Below the pieces are notes generated by a model, which worked only from the letters and a program-made list of their open reading frames with translations, was not told the origin of the DNA and ran no database searches. A DNA stretch of 64,000 nucleotides, from positions 22,083,978 to 22,147,977 of the forward strand of contig NC_061818.1 in assembly GCF_021462225.1 (NCBI RefSeq), read 5' to 3'. The DNA comes from Girardinichthys multiradiatus (taxonomy: Eukaryota > Chordata > Actinopteri > Cyprinodontiformes > Goodeidae). A program made the translations under genes and the position numbers. Shown piece by piece: positions 1-11,340 of this stretch (position 1 is its first letter; each line of letters begins with the position of its first letter).

Positions 1-904
1 GCTAAACGGGAGCTTGCTTAATAAGCCATAGAAAACAGTTTTAGATCTCTGGTATCAGCAGCTGGAAACCTTAATGGTTCTGCAAGTTTCTAACAAATTG
101 TTTGTCTTGTCTGCCAACAGTTGAGTACAGGCAACGTTAGCGAATTGACCTCTTTGCTACTGAGCGTAAATTTATACTTTCTACACAAAGTGGTAAGGCA
201 TCGTATTCCTTAGGTAATTATGGAAACACGTATCGTGCACCTGGGATGAAGAAGTGTGTTGTTACTTTTGTTTAAAAATGGACACTTTTTCCACATTTTA
301 ATACAAACTCTGCACTCTTAGACATTTAAACCTGAGATTTCTGTCTTACCTCTGGACATCTTGACCATATGCACGTATGCACTTATTTCCATCACAGAAT
401 GAATTTTTCTCAAAGCATCGGTGTATAGGTACCTGAAGACTTGTCTGTTGCCTTTGATACTGTTGGTCATATAGTCCTGATGTCATGACCCAAAAGGATT
501 TTGGTATCAACAGTTCTAAATAATTTCTAGAAAACTGGATATTTTCTGTTTGTTTATGGGAATGTCTCTTCTCTGGAGCTCGTCTCACTTGGTTGTTTCT
601 CAGGGGGCAATTATGAGTCAGCTGCTTTTCTTTGTAAACTTAGGATTTTAGAAAAATATGTTCAAACTCTATCTGATTTGGAAGTTTGACAGCATTTACT
701 AATTGAAACCATGTTAAAGGAAAACTTTTTTTAGTCTCAATTGAACATTTTATCAGTTTGGAAAACGGTAATCTCATTAACACCTTTATTAATACCGTAC
801 TCTTGGTCATTTCACTCCTTACTATTATCAAGGTAATATTTTTAATGCTCCTTTTCTACATTTAGGAGTTATGGCCGACATCTCTCTATTCCTACTTAAT
901 CCTT
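1..904. other. intergenic, nothing recognised
   Basis: AT-rich sequence downstream of the cep112 3' end. The open frames here are short, lack splice context and show no family resemblance. In human the neighbour on this side of CEP112 is AXIN2, but nothing of it is visible here. Confidence 0.5.
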
Positions 905-1125
905 CCAGGGTCATGGGGGGCTTATCTTCAGCAGTTATTGGATGAGAGGCATGGAACCACCTGGACGGGTCGCCAGTCCATCACTGGGGAACATAGAGAC
1001 ACACTCAGGAGAATAAATAGAGACCCATTACACCAACATGCCTGTCTCTGGGCCGGGGGAGTCCTGGAAAACCTGGAAAGATCCTACCCAGACGGTGAAT
1101 ATGCAAACTACATGCACAATACTGC
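905..1125 (-). mobile_element. tRNA-derived SINE-like repeat, reverse orientation
   Basis: Read on the minus strand, this matches the body of the common fish SINE-like repeat also present at 63678-64000. Shared landmarks are a gcatgtt/gcatatt block, the cctcccacag-like segment (degraded), CCCAGTGATGGACTGGCGAC, and a GGTGCC-like 3' part. It is diverged and its head and tail are not clear, so the ends are approximate. Confidence 0.6.
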
Positions 1126-1800
1126 CAACAATGAAAATAAGTGACTTTATTTTCCAGGGGAAAAGGTGTTCTCTCTGTATCAATCTTCACAACGCATCAT
1201 CCTCAAATTGTCCAGATTGTAGCTGTTCATTTTTTATATGGTACAAGAATTCATGTACAAGGTTATTTTTACCATCTCTCCACTCCTGTTTCTACATTGA
1301 TTTTCTTTATTTTTCTTTTCATAACATTTAAAGTTTTGAATGGTCGTACCCAATCTTAATTAACTGGACTTAACATCTTCACAACAGCAAGAGCTTTTTC
1401 AGTGGCTGCCCTAAACATATGAGAACAGAGCCTGAATCCTCAATATATCTTATGTTTAAGATGTATTTTGTTTTTCAGCATTTCATTCATCTTGCATTGT
1501 ACATTTAATTACTTTTATATTACTTTATACAACTGCATTGCACTCTGTTCTTCTACACACTTTAGCCACCATAGCTACATTTTTAAAAACAAATGTGTCT
1601 GATTTTATGGGTATCTTGAACAGACTAAGATGTAATTTTTGATATGAACTAAAGAATGACGAGATAAAATTTGTTTTTTAAATTCTGGATAATCTTTGTT
1701 AGTGAATAAAAAGTTAATTATGCTAATCTACGGTAAATAAATGGAAAGTCCAGTAACATATCTCATCTTTGGTTACACTGCACAGAACATTCTAGTAAAA
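1126..1800. other. AT-rich intergenic, nothing recognised
   Basis: Homopolymer-rich AT sequence with no exon-like, RNA-like or repeat-family signal that I can support. Confidence 0.5.
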
Positions 1801-2275
1801 GTTGCTTTGCCCTGAAAAATAACCTTTCCACATTTTGTCATAATACATCAGATTACAACTACAAACCTTTAGACACACTGTGTGTGGGGGAAAAACTAAC
1901 ACCGGCAGATTATGCAGACCACAGTGGTGGGAGCGTCATGCTGTGGGGACACCCAGCAGGGAAAGGGAAGCTGGTCAGAGTTGATGGAAAGACGGATGTA
2001 GCTAAATACAGGGTAATCCTGGAAGATAACCTGTTAGAAGTTGGCATTAGACATGAGAGTGGAGGTTAATGAACACAGTCTGCCCACAGTGAAACACAGT
2101 GGTGGTAGCATCATGGTGTGGGACAGGAAAGCTGGACAGAGTTGATAGGATATTCAGTATCTTTGCAATCTGGAAGGAATTGTTGAAGTTTCAGTCTCTA
2201 TATGTGCAACGTGAGTAGAGACAAACCCCAAAAGACATTGACGTTTGTGGTTGCAGAACATCAAAACAATTTGTG
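1801..2275 (+). mobile_element. Tc1-like transposon relic
   Basis: A translated block at 1884-2069 contains HSGGSVMLWG, GKLVRVDGK and ILEDNLLE, segments of the catalytic region of a fish Tc1-type transposase. A second out-of-phase copy of the GGSIMVW-type motif follows at about 2097-2125. The left flank has a degraded inverted-repeat motif (ttccacattttgtcataata). No intact frame survives. The end points are approximate. Confidence 0.6.
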
Positions 2276-3398
2276 TTTCTGATCAAAATCTGAACAAAGA
2301 AGGGATGGTGATTCACCACCAGCCTTCTTCAGATTAAGTCCACAGCAGAACCTGGTCTGCTCGTACCACTTGTTAAACAACCCAGTTTGATTGAAGCACA
2401 CAGAGGCCTTTACCCACAGCACATCATGGCCACAAAGACTGTACATATAAAAAAACATCCCATGCGTGTCCTTAGATATTTATAAATGAGAGCTTGGATG
2501 TAACATTGCAATAGTAATGACTTCTCTGCACCTTCTGCAGAAACAACACAGTCTACAAAGGCTTTGCCCTGAATGACTAAACTCCAGCTTCTCAGATGTT
2601 GGTCTGACAGACCTCTCTCTTTCTCTCTATGTGCTTTTTTCTTATTCTCCTCTGTTTCTCTCTGCATGGGCAGCAGAAATCAGCGCATCAAATAAATACG
2701 GAGATAGGAAACATGTTTGCTTTGGAGACAGCGGAGCAGCTCACGGACAATGAGAACATGGGAAGTGTGGGTGTGAAAAGAAAGCAATTCCAATGCAAAT
2801 AAGTGTGGAGACCTCTGAAATCCAAACTAATTCAGGAATATAATAACATCTTTAAATCTTATTCAGGGGAGAGAAGAAAAAAAATTATCAGTATTCAAGC
2901 CCCTGCATTCCTCATCTACCAGATATCCTCATAATGCTCCACCATATGAACTGATTATTAAAAAGCTAGAAATTCTGGGCACATTGGAGGAGGCTGCGAG
3001 ATTTGACATACAAATCCCTGAGTGGGACGTGGATAAAACACAAAGCGTTGGCTGAAACAGAAACATCAAGGCGTATGGCTGCAGCCTTAACCTGAGGTCT
3101 AAACAATCTACTTACAGCGCACGTTATCCGAACCGACCACAAACCCCTGACTGCTCTCCGCACTCCAAACGAGGGTTCGGACTGAGACACGATGTAAAAT
3201 AATGCCAGGGGGCGATGGGAATTCAAGGTCTTTGACTCTTGTTATTGCCTAATCTTGGCTAACTTGCAAACTGTGGTCAGAGAGAACAGCAGGATCTCCT
3301 CGGATTGAGAAACTGATTAAAGACTATGAAAAAAAAACAAGTGTGGAATGGGGAACAAAATAGAATCAAGACAAAAAAAAAAACACAAGACAAAGGTT
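2276..3398. other. intergenic, nothing recognised
   Basis: Ordinary AT-rich sequence just beyond the cep112 polyadenylation site. The minus strand immediately past the AATAAA signal is T/GT-rich (about 3370-3390), suiting a downstream polyadenylation element. Nothing else is recognisable. Confidence 0.5.
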
Positions 3399-3404
3399 TT
3401 TATT
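3399..3404 (-). terminator. cep112: cep112 polyadenylation signal AATAAA
   Basis: The minus strand reads AATAAA here, about 280 nt after the stop codon. It is followed by a T- and GT-rich run on the minus strand at about 3368-3390, as expected for a cleavage and downstream element. Cleavage is inferred near 3380-3390. Confidence 0.65.
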
Positions 3405-3679
3405 ACAATTGAGGATTTTATAAAAATATGAACACATCCATAAGAGAACATCCAGTAACTGATAAAAACACACAGAAGCTGGATGAGACATTAAAAATGC
3501 TACATTTAAACAGGGTTAAACTAAAATGAGATAAACATTCCACATGCTATAAAGAATAGCACTATGTTAAACTTAAAGATGACTGGCTTAGTGAAGTGAA
3601 GTATGAGAGGCAACTACATCGCTCACTTCTGTTGGGCGATGTTGTCCTTTATGTCCTGGAGTGTCTCAGCTTCACACTG
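3405..3679 (-). other. cep112: cep112 3' UTR
   Basis: Inferred untranslated region between the stop codon at 3682-3680 and the polyadenylation signal. A short open frame near 3672-3628 on the minus strand (…QDIKDNIAQQK then stop) is out of register with the spliced reading frame and is taken as chance. Confidence 0.6.
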
Positions 3680-3683
3680 TTAC
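3680..3683 (-). CDS. cep112: cep112 terminal exon, last coding base plus stop
   Basis: The acceptor tgtacag precedes G-TAA on the minus strand. The preceding exon ends in phase 2 with AG, so splicing gives AGG (Arg) followed at once by the TAA stop at 3682-3680. The C-terminus thus reads …CRSRR, matching the Arg-Arg end I recall for mammalian CEP112. A second AG seven bases downstream (gtaacag) would instead add nine residues (SVKLRHSRT) before a stop; I favour the first. Confidence 0.78.
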
Positions 3684-4492
3684 CTGTACAAATATAACAT
3701 AAAATGAGCCTTAAAATTGATGAAGATCTAAACAGAAACAACACAAAAAACATATATTCTTATTTTTACATTGTCAGTGCAGACAGATGTTCGCCATTAC
3801 ATGAGAATTGCTTTAAAATACCCAGACACACCAAATATATACGGTGCCTTTCAAAAGGATTTATATTACTTGATTGTTTTCTGCCGTTTATCACACAACC
3901 ACAAACTTCAGTGTAATTTATTTGGTATTTATGTGGCTGACCCACACAGCTGAGCACATAATTGTGAAGTAGAAGAAAAATGTCGTTATATATCTTTTAT
4001 AAATACAAACCTAAATGTGCAGTATGCATTTGTTTTCAGCTTCCTTTACACTAATACCCCGACTAGAACGTTCACACCTGCAGTTTTTTACATGCTATGT
4101 GGGAGAGTGTGATCTGGTTAGAGGAGACTAAAATGTAACGTTTTAGGCTTACATGCCAGTCGCTAGGCGTAGCAGAAAACTAACACTGCATGCTGTGGGG
4201 ATGCTTCTCTATAGCAGGAACAGGAAAGCTGGTCAGAGATGATGTGAAATTGGATGGAGCTAAATGCCGGACAGTAGTGGAAGAAAACCTGTTAGGGGCT
4301 GCAACAGACTTGAGACTGGGGCGGAGGTTCAGCTTCTAGCAGGACAACGACCCTTTGGTGGATGTATCACATACAATCTCAACCAAACACATTGAAGTTT
4401 CTGGTTGTGACTCAACAGAATAATCTAAGATTTTCTACTAATCTATACAGAAAGCTGCATCTGCAGAGCAGACATGGTTGTGCATTCTGTAC
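3684..4492 (-). other. cep112: cep112 last intron (809 bp)
   Basis: The donor is GTACAG at 4492 and the acceptor tgtacag ends at 3684. Most of it is occupied by a Tc1 relic (3839-4420). Confidence 0.7.
3839..4420 (+). mobile_element. Tc1-like transposon relic, internally deleted
   Basis: The left end is a degraded Tc1 inverted repeat: cggtgcctttcaaaa, acaaccacaaacttcagtgt, and cacataattgtgaag. It is followed by a catalytic-domain fragment at about 4186-4350 (MLWGCFS, GTGKLVR, VVEENLL, DLRLG, QDNDP). The right end near 4370-4420 carries the complementary repeat (cattgaagtttctggttgtga). The HTH half of the transposase is missing. It lies within the last cep112 intron. Confidence 0.65.
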
Positions 4493-4557
4493 CTCCTGCT
4501 GCGACAGGCATCCAGGTCTTCCTGTAGCAAAGAGGCCGTCTTCTGGAGGAAGCCGAC
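4493..4557 (-). CDS. cep112: cep112 penultimate exon
   Basis: A 65-nt exon between acceptor gtgctatag and donor GTACAG. It encodes 21 residues (VGFLQKTASLLQEDLDACRS plus Arg) and two bases of a split Arg codon. It aligns without gaps to the C-terminal coiled-coil end of mammalian CEP112 as I recall it (FLQK.AS.LQE.L pattern). Phase 0 in, phase 2 out. It is too short to stand out as an open frame, and was found by looking for the expected continuation of the preceding exon. The leucine/hydrophobic spacing (L, L, L at heptad steps) fits a coiled coil. Confidence 0.85.
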
Positions 4558-6580
4558 CTATAGCACACACAGACAAACATGATGTAAAACATGGTGCAGC
4601 AATCACAAAAATGTGCTGGATTTAACTGTGGGTGTAAACAGAAGGAAGGAAGCAGGAGACCAGTTTGAAGCAGAGAAGTCTGGGTGGTTTAAGCTAGGTG
4701 GTGGTTTTGGTTGGTGTTGTATACCTGAATAGGGCAGAGTGAAAGAAAAGGCTGCTTGTTAAGTCCAGGGGTCAAGACAGCACGGGCCGAGGGGTCAGAA
4801 GATCAGGGCAGTAGGGTTAGGGCCAACTTGGACAACAGTGCACATTATGGGCCAGGTTAACAGAGTCTTGATGCCGTGAGAAGAGGCAGCTCTGCTCTTT
4901 TGTTTGGATACAAATTGTAAGTTTATTTTATGAAGTGCTGCTTTTGGCTGTAGTGAAAATAAACCCACATCTACATTTACTTGGCATTCAGCACCTGGCA
5001 GAATAATCACAGCTCCAGAAGAATCCGTATTGTTCTGGGACTAGCGTACTGGATGCATTCCTTTCTGTGGGGGAGACCTCAGCTCGAATTCTAGCATTTC
5101 ATTGAAAATATATGCAAAACTCTACCAAAATGTGGTTGCAATCCTCGTGAGACACAAAAACACTCTGTATCTGCTTTTTTTTTTCTATTCAAAAAAACAA
5201 TACGTTAATGTGTAAGAACCCGAAACGCTGTCAATGAGACGAGAGGTTGCTCTGGTCACGGATTACATTTTATAAACATTTTTGATCACAGCGCTGTGGT
5301 CTGTGTGCTGAAATGCGATCTGTGGAGATATATTTAAACAACAATGGGGTTTAACATGAGTCCTTTTTACCCCGAAAGCTCCTATTAACTAAATTATTTA
5401 CAGTGTAAACACTGAGAAGAGGTCCTTAGGTTTGCTCTGAAAAACAAGAGAAAAGGACGCGATCTTATTTTATTAAAAGCTCTGTGCAAAGTCTTGGGTC
5501 ATCTCCAAATCCTTTTATTTGATTTAAATTTTTTATGTGGTTTTGTCACCAGTGTGTATCTTCATTTCATACCCAGTCTTGCTATCTGGTCCCAACCTTT
5601 TTTTTCATTTTGGACACATGTACACAGCAATAACTCAATTCTGCATGCTCTTTTGGTGTTTTCTTGAATTAAGGTGATAAATAATCCTAAAAATAGTCAA
5701 ATCTCCTGAATAGTTTTATTTATTTTAATGTTTTCATCTTTTATCACCCGAATTTAAAATTATTTTGGTTCAAATCCATGTTTGGACCAGTCAACGTATA
5801 TAAAAAGTGACAGATTAAACCAAAATAACTGTGAAACTTCCAGGTGGTAGTTATTATTTATTAGAGTCGGGTATCCACATTTTCTTACAGTCAACTTTGG
5901 GTAAAATTACGGAGAATTACTATAAAACAGTTATCAAAGTGGGTACAAACTGATGTATGATCAGAGACAGATAGCTCCTTATTTTACCCAAAATGTTAAT
6001 TAACAAATGAACAGAATATGTGGAAGAACAAAAAAAAGGGAAAGAGCCAAATGACCTTTTCCCCAACTTGATGATTTCTGAAGGTTGTGGAAGTTTTTCT
6101 TAAGGCTTTCACTGCTTTTCTTCTCATTTTCAGTCCCTACCTGACCATTCTCAGGCAACATATTTTTTCAGTTTGATAAGCCAATTAGCTCTGACCTACG
6201 GATCCTTCAGGCATAATAAAGCTTGTTAACTCGAGGGATAAACCAACGCTGAGTTGACAGATCATATAGGGTTTTCCACTAAAGTGGTATCAATGCTTAA
6301 CAAGTTCTAGCTCCAAGAACTGGTTTGGGTTTCCACAGCCAGAGAGCCAGCTTACGTGACTCTAAACATCTCATCCAGTAAATGTTTGATTCTCTCAGTT
6401 AGTTTGTATATTTGTGGAAGATCGTAATGCAAGAAGACAGTTCAGCTACACAAATTAAATTATTTATCTCAGTATCCCTGATTTATCCTTGCGATTAATT
6501 ACTGCTGTTTTATAAAACATGTAGTGTTTATGAATGCTTCACAGTCCTGATCAGCGGTTCTCTGATGGGGTCTTACAGAG
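4558..6580. other. cep112 intron sequence, nothing recognised
   Basis: The right part of the 3.8-kb intron. AT-rich, with no repeat family or RNA gene that I recognise in this stretch. Confidence 0.5.
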
Positions 6581-6880
6581 CAATGGTTCCCAAAGTGGAG
6601 GTCAGGACCCCTCCAGGGATAGGGGGATGCAAGACACCAAGTGGGAGGTCTTGAAATGATTTTCAGAAACATTGTGATGTGACCCCCAAGGGTATGGAGG
6701 GCCAAAAGGGACAAAATTAAATAAATAAATATATCATGAAATAAACAAACGCCCCATTTATTTATTTAATACACTATTAAAGAATCAAATATACAATAAA
6801 AGTATGAAATCCACAATTAAATGATTAAATGTCACTTTAAAAAATAAATGAATTACAAAATACATATAATTATTTCTATA
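6581..6880 (+). mobile_element. hAT-like non-autonomous repeat, copy 1
   Basis: Starts CAATGGTTCCCAAAGTGGAG, resembling the CAGNGGTTCCCAA inverted-repeat start of many hAT elements. It shares tgtgatgtgaccccc, ggtatggagg and a long AAATAAATAAATA-type tail with the copy at 63336-63677. No coding sequence. The right terminus is not defined. Confidence 0.55.
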
Positions 6881-6989
6881 TTTCTGTATTTCATGGCTCC
6901 GAGCAGCAGTGTCACATGTTCCTTTAGTCTCACTTGTTCACTTTCCTAAAGTTGTAAGCCCACAATGGCTGAACAATATGTTGAGAGAA

Positions 6990-7560
6990 AAAGAACTGCC
7001 TGGGCCTGATTTTCTGTCAGGTTGGGTCTTGGGGTTACGCCCCCCCGCCACACTCCCTGCCGGTGGCTGGTGTCTCTACCCACCAGTGCATTGGTTGTTC
7101 TTGGTGTCTGGGTTTGGGTGCTCTGGTGTGTGCCAGGTCACTCCCGGTGGCTGCTTGGTGGGGCAAGGTCGCCCTGACTATGTCAGGCCTCTGTGTGTTG
7201 TGCCCTTGGGTCTAGGGTCTCTGGGTTCTTTGCAGGATCTGCACCAGCATAGCCTGCTGCCGGAGGGGCCTCTGAGCTCATCACTGCAGCTCCCCGGGGC
7301 TTCTGCACTGTGGTGGCTGGGTGGTTCCCAAGGGGCACTACTCTGCTCTTCTCTGGGGGGTTGTTGTTTATACATATACGTTTGTTGTTTGTCCCTGACA
7401 TTTTTGTTTTTTCTTTCTTTCTGCAGGTGTAGAAACAGACTTCTAGGGCATTATCTTGTATTCTCTTTATCCTGCTTTCTCTCCTCTATTCTTATCTCCT
7501 TCTCTTCCTCTTAACATTTTGCTCCACCGCTCTCCCTTTCTTTCTTCTTTTCTTCCACTT
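6990..7560 (+). repeat. unclassified GC-rich repeat-like segment with open frame
   Basis: A GC-rich island in AT-rich intron, followed by a pyrimidine-rich stretch ending ttctttctgcaggtg. Composition and boundaries look like a dispersed fish repeat, but I could not place it in a family. A 201-codon frame from 6909 to 7514 on the plus strand runs through it. The product is Leu/Ser/Gly/Pro-rich with a hydrophobic C-terminus, typical of a chance frame in GC- and T-rich DNA, so I do not call a gene. Confidence 0.35.
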
Positions 7561-7628
7561 TCGTGGTGACCATTGCAACTGAAATAATCCTAAAGCCGTT
7601 TCTAAGAAAGTTTTTTATATATACATAT

Positions 7629-7668
7629 CAAGCAGAGCATTATAGCATTAGCTGTGATGCTCTGCTTG
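7629..7668 (+). repeat. 40-nt hairpin, 18-bp stem and 4-nt loop
   Basis: Arms 7629-7646 and 7651-7668 flank the loop ATTA. As plus-strand RNA all 18 positions pair, 16 Watson-Crick and two U-G. On the minus strand those two become A/C mismatches. The stem is short for a microRNA precursor. It could be the tip of a MITE or a structured repeat end. Confidence 0.5.
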
Positions 7669-8143
7669 TGAAAGTAAATCTGTTGGGCCTCTTCTTGGCA
7701 CTCAGACAACAATTCTGAGTGCTACTCTGCCAGACAGGACATGGTAAAAAAACTACAAGTGTAGTTCCTTGGCAAGCAAGCACATAAAATTGCAGTGCTT
7801 AAAACCTTATACAGTAGTTTCGTGCATTTATAAAGTATGATTTTTTTATATCCAGTTTCCAACAAGGTAAGAACATTGTGTAAACAAATAACAGAATGTA
7901 CTTATGGGTAAAACTTTCTGAACAACCTTAAAGAACAGATTGTTTCAGGCATATTAGGATATGGATAACAAAAGACTTCCATATTTACAAATATGTGTTC
8001 TGCACATATAATGTTTCTGTAGTTATGTATAAACAGAAAAACATGAACTTGTGGCCCAGTGAAAATATTTAAGGAAAAAGATGACTGAAAGAAAGGCTAC
8101 AGGCTATTCAGGAGTTGGACTTCTATATCAAACATAAATGAAT

Positions 8144-8164
8144 AAAAAAAAAAAAAAAAAAAAA
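8144..8164. repeat. poly(A) tract
   Basis: An uninterrupted A run of about 21 bases in the intron. A second short A run lies at 8279-8290. No retroposon body could be assigned to either. Confidence 0.8.
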
Positions 8165-8339
8165 CATATTTTCAAATTTACAGCAACTGAGCTTCACTGA
8201 AGTATTGTTGCCAGAAGATGTGATGCAATGCATAAAAAAACAGTGGAATTATATTTAAAAGGCAGTAATCTTGTTGGAAAAAAAAAAAAATACATTCCTG
8301 TATCTTAATTTTTATTTATTTTCACCAACAAGTTCTCAC

Positions 8340-8441
8340 CTGAGCTTTCAGGGAGGTGATGGTGTCTTCCAGCTCCTGCCTGAGATCAGCTGGAATCAGA
8401 CCTTTGATCTTCTCCTCATACTCCTGATGCACCATTGTCAC
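8340..8441 (-). CDS. cep112: cep112 coding exon
   Basis: A 102-nt exon with acceptor cttcccag and donor GTGAGA, phase 0 at both ends. It encodes 34 residues starting VTMVHQEYEEK and continuing KGLIPADLRQELEDTI to …SLKAQ. This is the most diagnostic exon: the QEYE.K.KGL.PA.LRQELEDTI.SLK pattern is what I recall from the C-terminus of mammalian CEP112. Upstream it joins …ETEER from the 15146 exon and downstream VGFLQK from the 4493 exon, both in frame. Confidence 0.9.
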
Positions 8442-8569
8442 CTGGGAAGACAGAGACAGTTTAATCAAACATTAAATCCAAGACCAACATGGCCACATGG
8501 TAATCAGGCATATGCAGGAACACTTGCACAAAAAACAAAACAGTGACAAAGTAGATGATTGAAAGGTGC

Positions 8570-8787
8570 AGTTATGCAAGTGCCTCTCATTAAATTAGAA
8601 TTTTCCTGAAAAGTTCATAGCTGTGTGTTCTCTTAGCTGCGTGCCACAATCTTTGAGATGAACAGAAATAAACAGATTGCATATCACTGTGTGTAATGAA
8701 TCTATACAAGTCACAGGTTTTGAATTGAATCCATGCAGCACATTAACTTTTGGATGACATTCTACATTATTGAGATCCATCTGTACT
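8570..8787. mobile_element. miniature Tc1-like element (MITE)
   Basis: The left end (agtgcctctcattaaatta, then gaattttcctgaaaagttca) and the right end (aacttttggatgacattcta, attattgagatccatctgta) are inverted versions of the fish Tc1 terminus ACAGGTGCATCTCAATAAAT. The whole is ~218 bp with no coding sequence, in the 6.7-kb cep112 intron just 5' of the 8340-8441 exon. Confidence 0.65.
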
Positions 8788-10312
8788 TCATTAGTGTGAC
8801 AATGTCCCTGCTGAGTAAGTGTTTCTGCCTGTCTTTGACATCAAGGTACTGCAAACCAAGCAGCAGCAGACTTGGAGGAGGCTCACACACACACAGGCTG
8901 AGGGTATCCCCGTTTTTTTCATGGCTCAGAGTTCCCTTGCTTTACACAGCTCCTTCACATCTCCACAGAGGGTGCAGCGGATTGGCATGACTCGGCTCTG
9001 TACGAGACCCCCCCTACTGGTTATTGGCCACTATAGCTGTAACTGAGACAAAGCATTGACGAGAGTTTGGAAGAGGACAGAACACATGAAACGCAGCAGT
9101 GGCTAAATAGCCAGCAATCTATCTCCATTGGGGAGGACCAGAGGAAGTCTGTCTGGGGCTAAATTACACTCTGCTAAACCAGCGTCTTATTATAGAAGTT
9201 GAAAAGGGTTACTGCAACCCCCACTTTTTACCCACAAACACACATGAATGGAAGCACTCGTATACGTGCTGCAGACATGCATGCACAAACTGAGCTTTTT
9301 ACGGTACTGTAAAAAGAGTTTATAGCATTCTGAAGAGTCGCTGAATCAATTAATTCAGAGCTCGATGAGCGCTTTAACAGAGCTCAAAGCATTAACAGTG
9401 GGGGGAAGCAACAGCTTTCATGCACATATTCCAAGGTGTAACCAGGGAGAGAGTCTGTGTGTGGCAGAGCCAGAGTCCAGCCAAAGTCCAATCTGCTCTT
9501 TCAAGTGAAGAGAGCATGAAATGATGGGGGAGGGTTTAAAAAAATAGATCTGCTCCCTTAAAATAATCTCCCTGTTGTGGATTTAACTGATTGTTCTGGC
9601 TTTGGCTAATTAATCTTCCTGGGCACAATGAAAAGGATTGGGAAGGCCCTTCAAAGCAACCCTCAGTATAAATGATCCCTACGTGAGGCAGCTAACTTTG
9701 TCTCCGCACAGTGTGCAGCAGATTAGCCTGGCACAATTTTGCCAATTTCTCCAGCCTCCTTCCAAACCTATTCATTTTAAAGTGTTGGAGCAATTACAGT
9801 GGGTTAGGAATCCATCAGTTTAGAAAAATTTTATTTTTCTCCTGTTGTGTGAGAATGAGGTTGGCGATGATTTAAAAAGCAACCTTTTTAAACAAGTTAC
9901 AAAAAAAACAACAAAAAAACAGGTTGTAGAAGCTTTAATTTCAACGTCCTTAAGACGTCCATCTCTATCTATAGCAGCTTCTGTAGTCATAACAGAACAG
10001 CAGGCCAAGACAAAACACACTTCACTGCCTCAGACCGAAGCAATAAACAATGGTTGAATAAACACATCCTTTACCAACCACTCTGAATACAAGTCTCAGA
10101 TTCTTCAAAAGCCAAGCTCCTCAGCTTTGCATTCTTGATTCGTGTATGGTGCCGCCACCGCAGCAATGAGAGGTCCGCTTGGGCTAAATTATAAGCTCTC
10201 TTGTGGCGACGCTGTCTCCATCTTCTGTCCCATACATACACTGGAATGGGCAAGGCTACAACAGTAAATTCACAACGCATCCAAGAGAGCTGCAGGGACA
10301 CTGGATAACATA
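8788..10312. other. cep112 intron sequence, nothing recognised
   Basis: No exon, RNA gene or dispersed repeat that I can support. A short CA run sits at about 8884-8896. Confidence 0.5.
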
Positions 10313-11340
10313 CATTGTCCTGGAAAAAATATTCAGACACATAAACGTTTTCTTTCCTTTGTCTCACTCTATGACTGAAAACGTCAATGCACTTTATTAG
10401 TGCAGTACTGTGGAAAGTAGAAGGTGAAGAATGCATGGTTTAAATAAAAAACAAAAAATGTGAGTGTGTTAAGCTTTTTTATTGTCCTAGAGTTGAACTT
10501 CGACTTCGTAGAACCTTTTTGCCTGACCAGAAACCCAAATGTTTGCCAATTCTTCTGTGCAAAATAACTGAACAGAAATGTTCAAGCCTTGCCACAGATT
10601 CTAAATTGGCTTTTGATCTAGACTTTGACTAGGACATTATAATACATGAATGTGCTTTGATCTAACCATTCCATTAAATCTTTGGCTGTATGTTTAGTTG
10701 TCGTCCTGCTAGAAGCTAAACTCCATCCCAGTCTCAACTGTTGCAGCCTCAAACAGATTTTTTTGAGCTGTGTCCTGCATTCATCTCAGTCCACATCTCC
10801 ATCAACTCCGACCATCTTTGCTTCTCCCTGCAGAAGAAAAACGTCCTCATAGCATGAGGCTTCCACTACCATGTTTCACAGTGGGGGCGGTGTGTTTCAA
10901 GGTGATGTGGACATATAGAGATTTGTATGTACACCAAAAGATGAATTCTGGTCTCATCTGAATCTTCTCTTGTTACTTTCCTTGCTTGCTTTAAACTTCT
11001 CCACATCTTTCTCACTGACCTGTCTGTTGTGTTCCTTGTTCTTCATGCTGCTGTTTGATCACTAAAGCTAAAAAAAATCCTCTGAGTATTCAGACAGAAC
11101 AGCTGGATTTATACTGAGATTAAATCACACATAGGTGCAATTAGTTGCACTGGATTCTTTTTAGAGGAATCAGAGTAAAGAAGGCTGAATATAAATGCAT
11201 GCCACATTTTTCTGATTTCGGATGCATCCTTTTTCTTCTATTTAACAATTATGCAATTCTATTGGTCGATCATATACAATCTCAATAAAATACACTGAAG
11301 TTTAGGATTCCAAATTCACCAAATGAAAAAGTTCAGCAAG
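10313..11340 (-). mobile_element. Tc1-like element, degraded, transposase on minus strand
   Basis: Read on the minus strand it carries eroded transposase blocks: a catalytic stretch around 10860-10900 (ccatgtttcacagtgggg on plus corresponds to the PTVKHGG-type motif), the QDN-type block around 10700-10730 (gtcgtcctgctagaagc), and HTH-side sequence near 10975-11050. The termini include atattcagacac at the left and aatctcaataaaatacactg near the right. Stops and indels are abundant, so it is inactive. Confidence 0.68.

Noticed and set aside
3625..3672. Short frame …AETLQDIKDNIAQQK-stop on minus as the cep112 C-terminus
   Set aside because: The preceding exon ends in phase 2 and the first acceptor gives Arg then stop, matching the family end. 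Reaching this frame needs a phase the splice does not supply.
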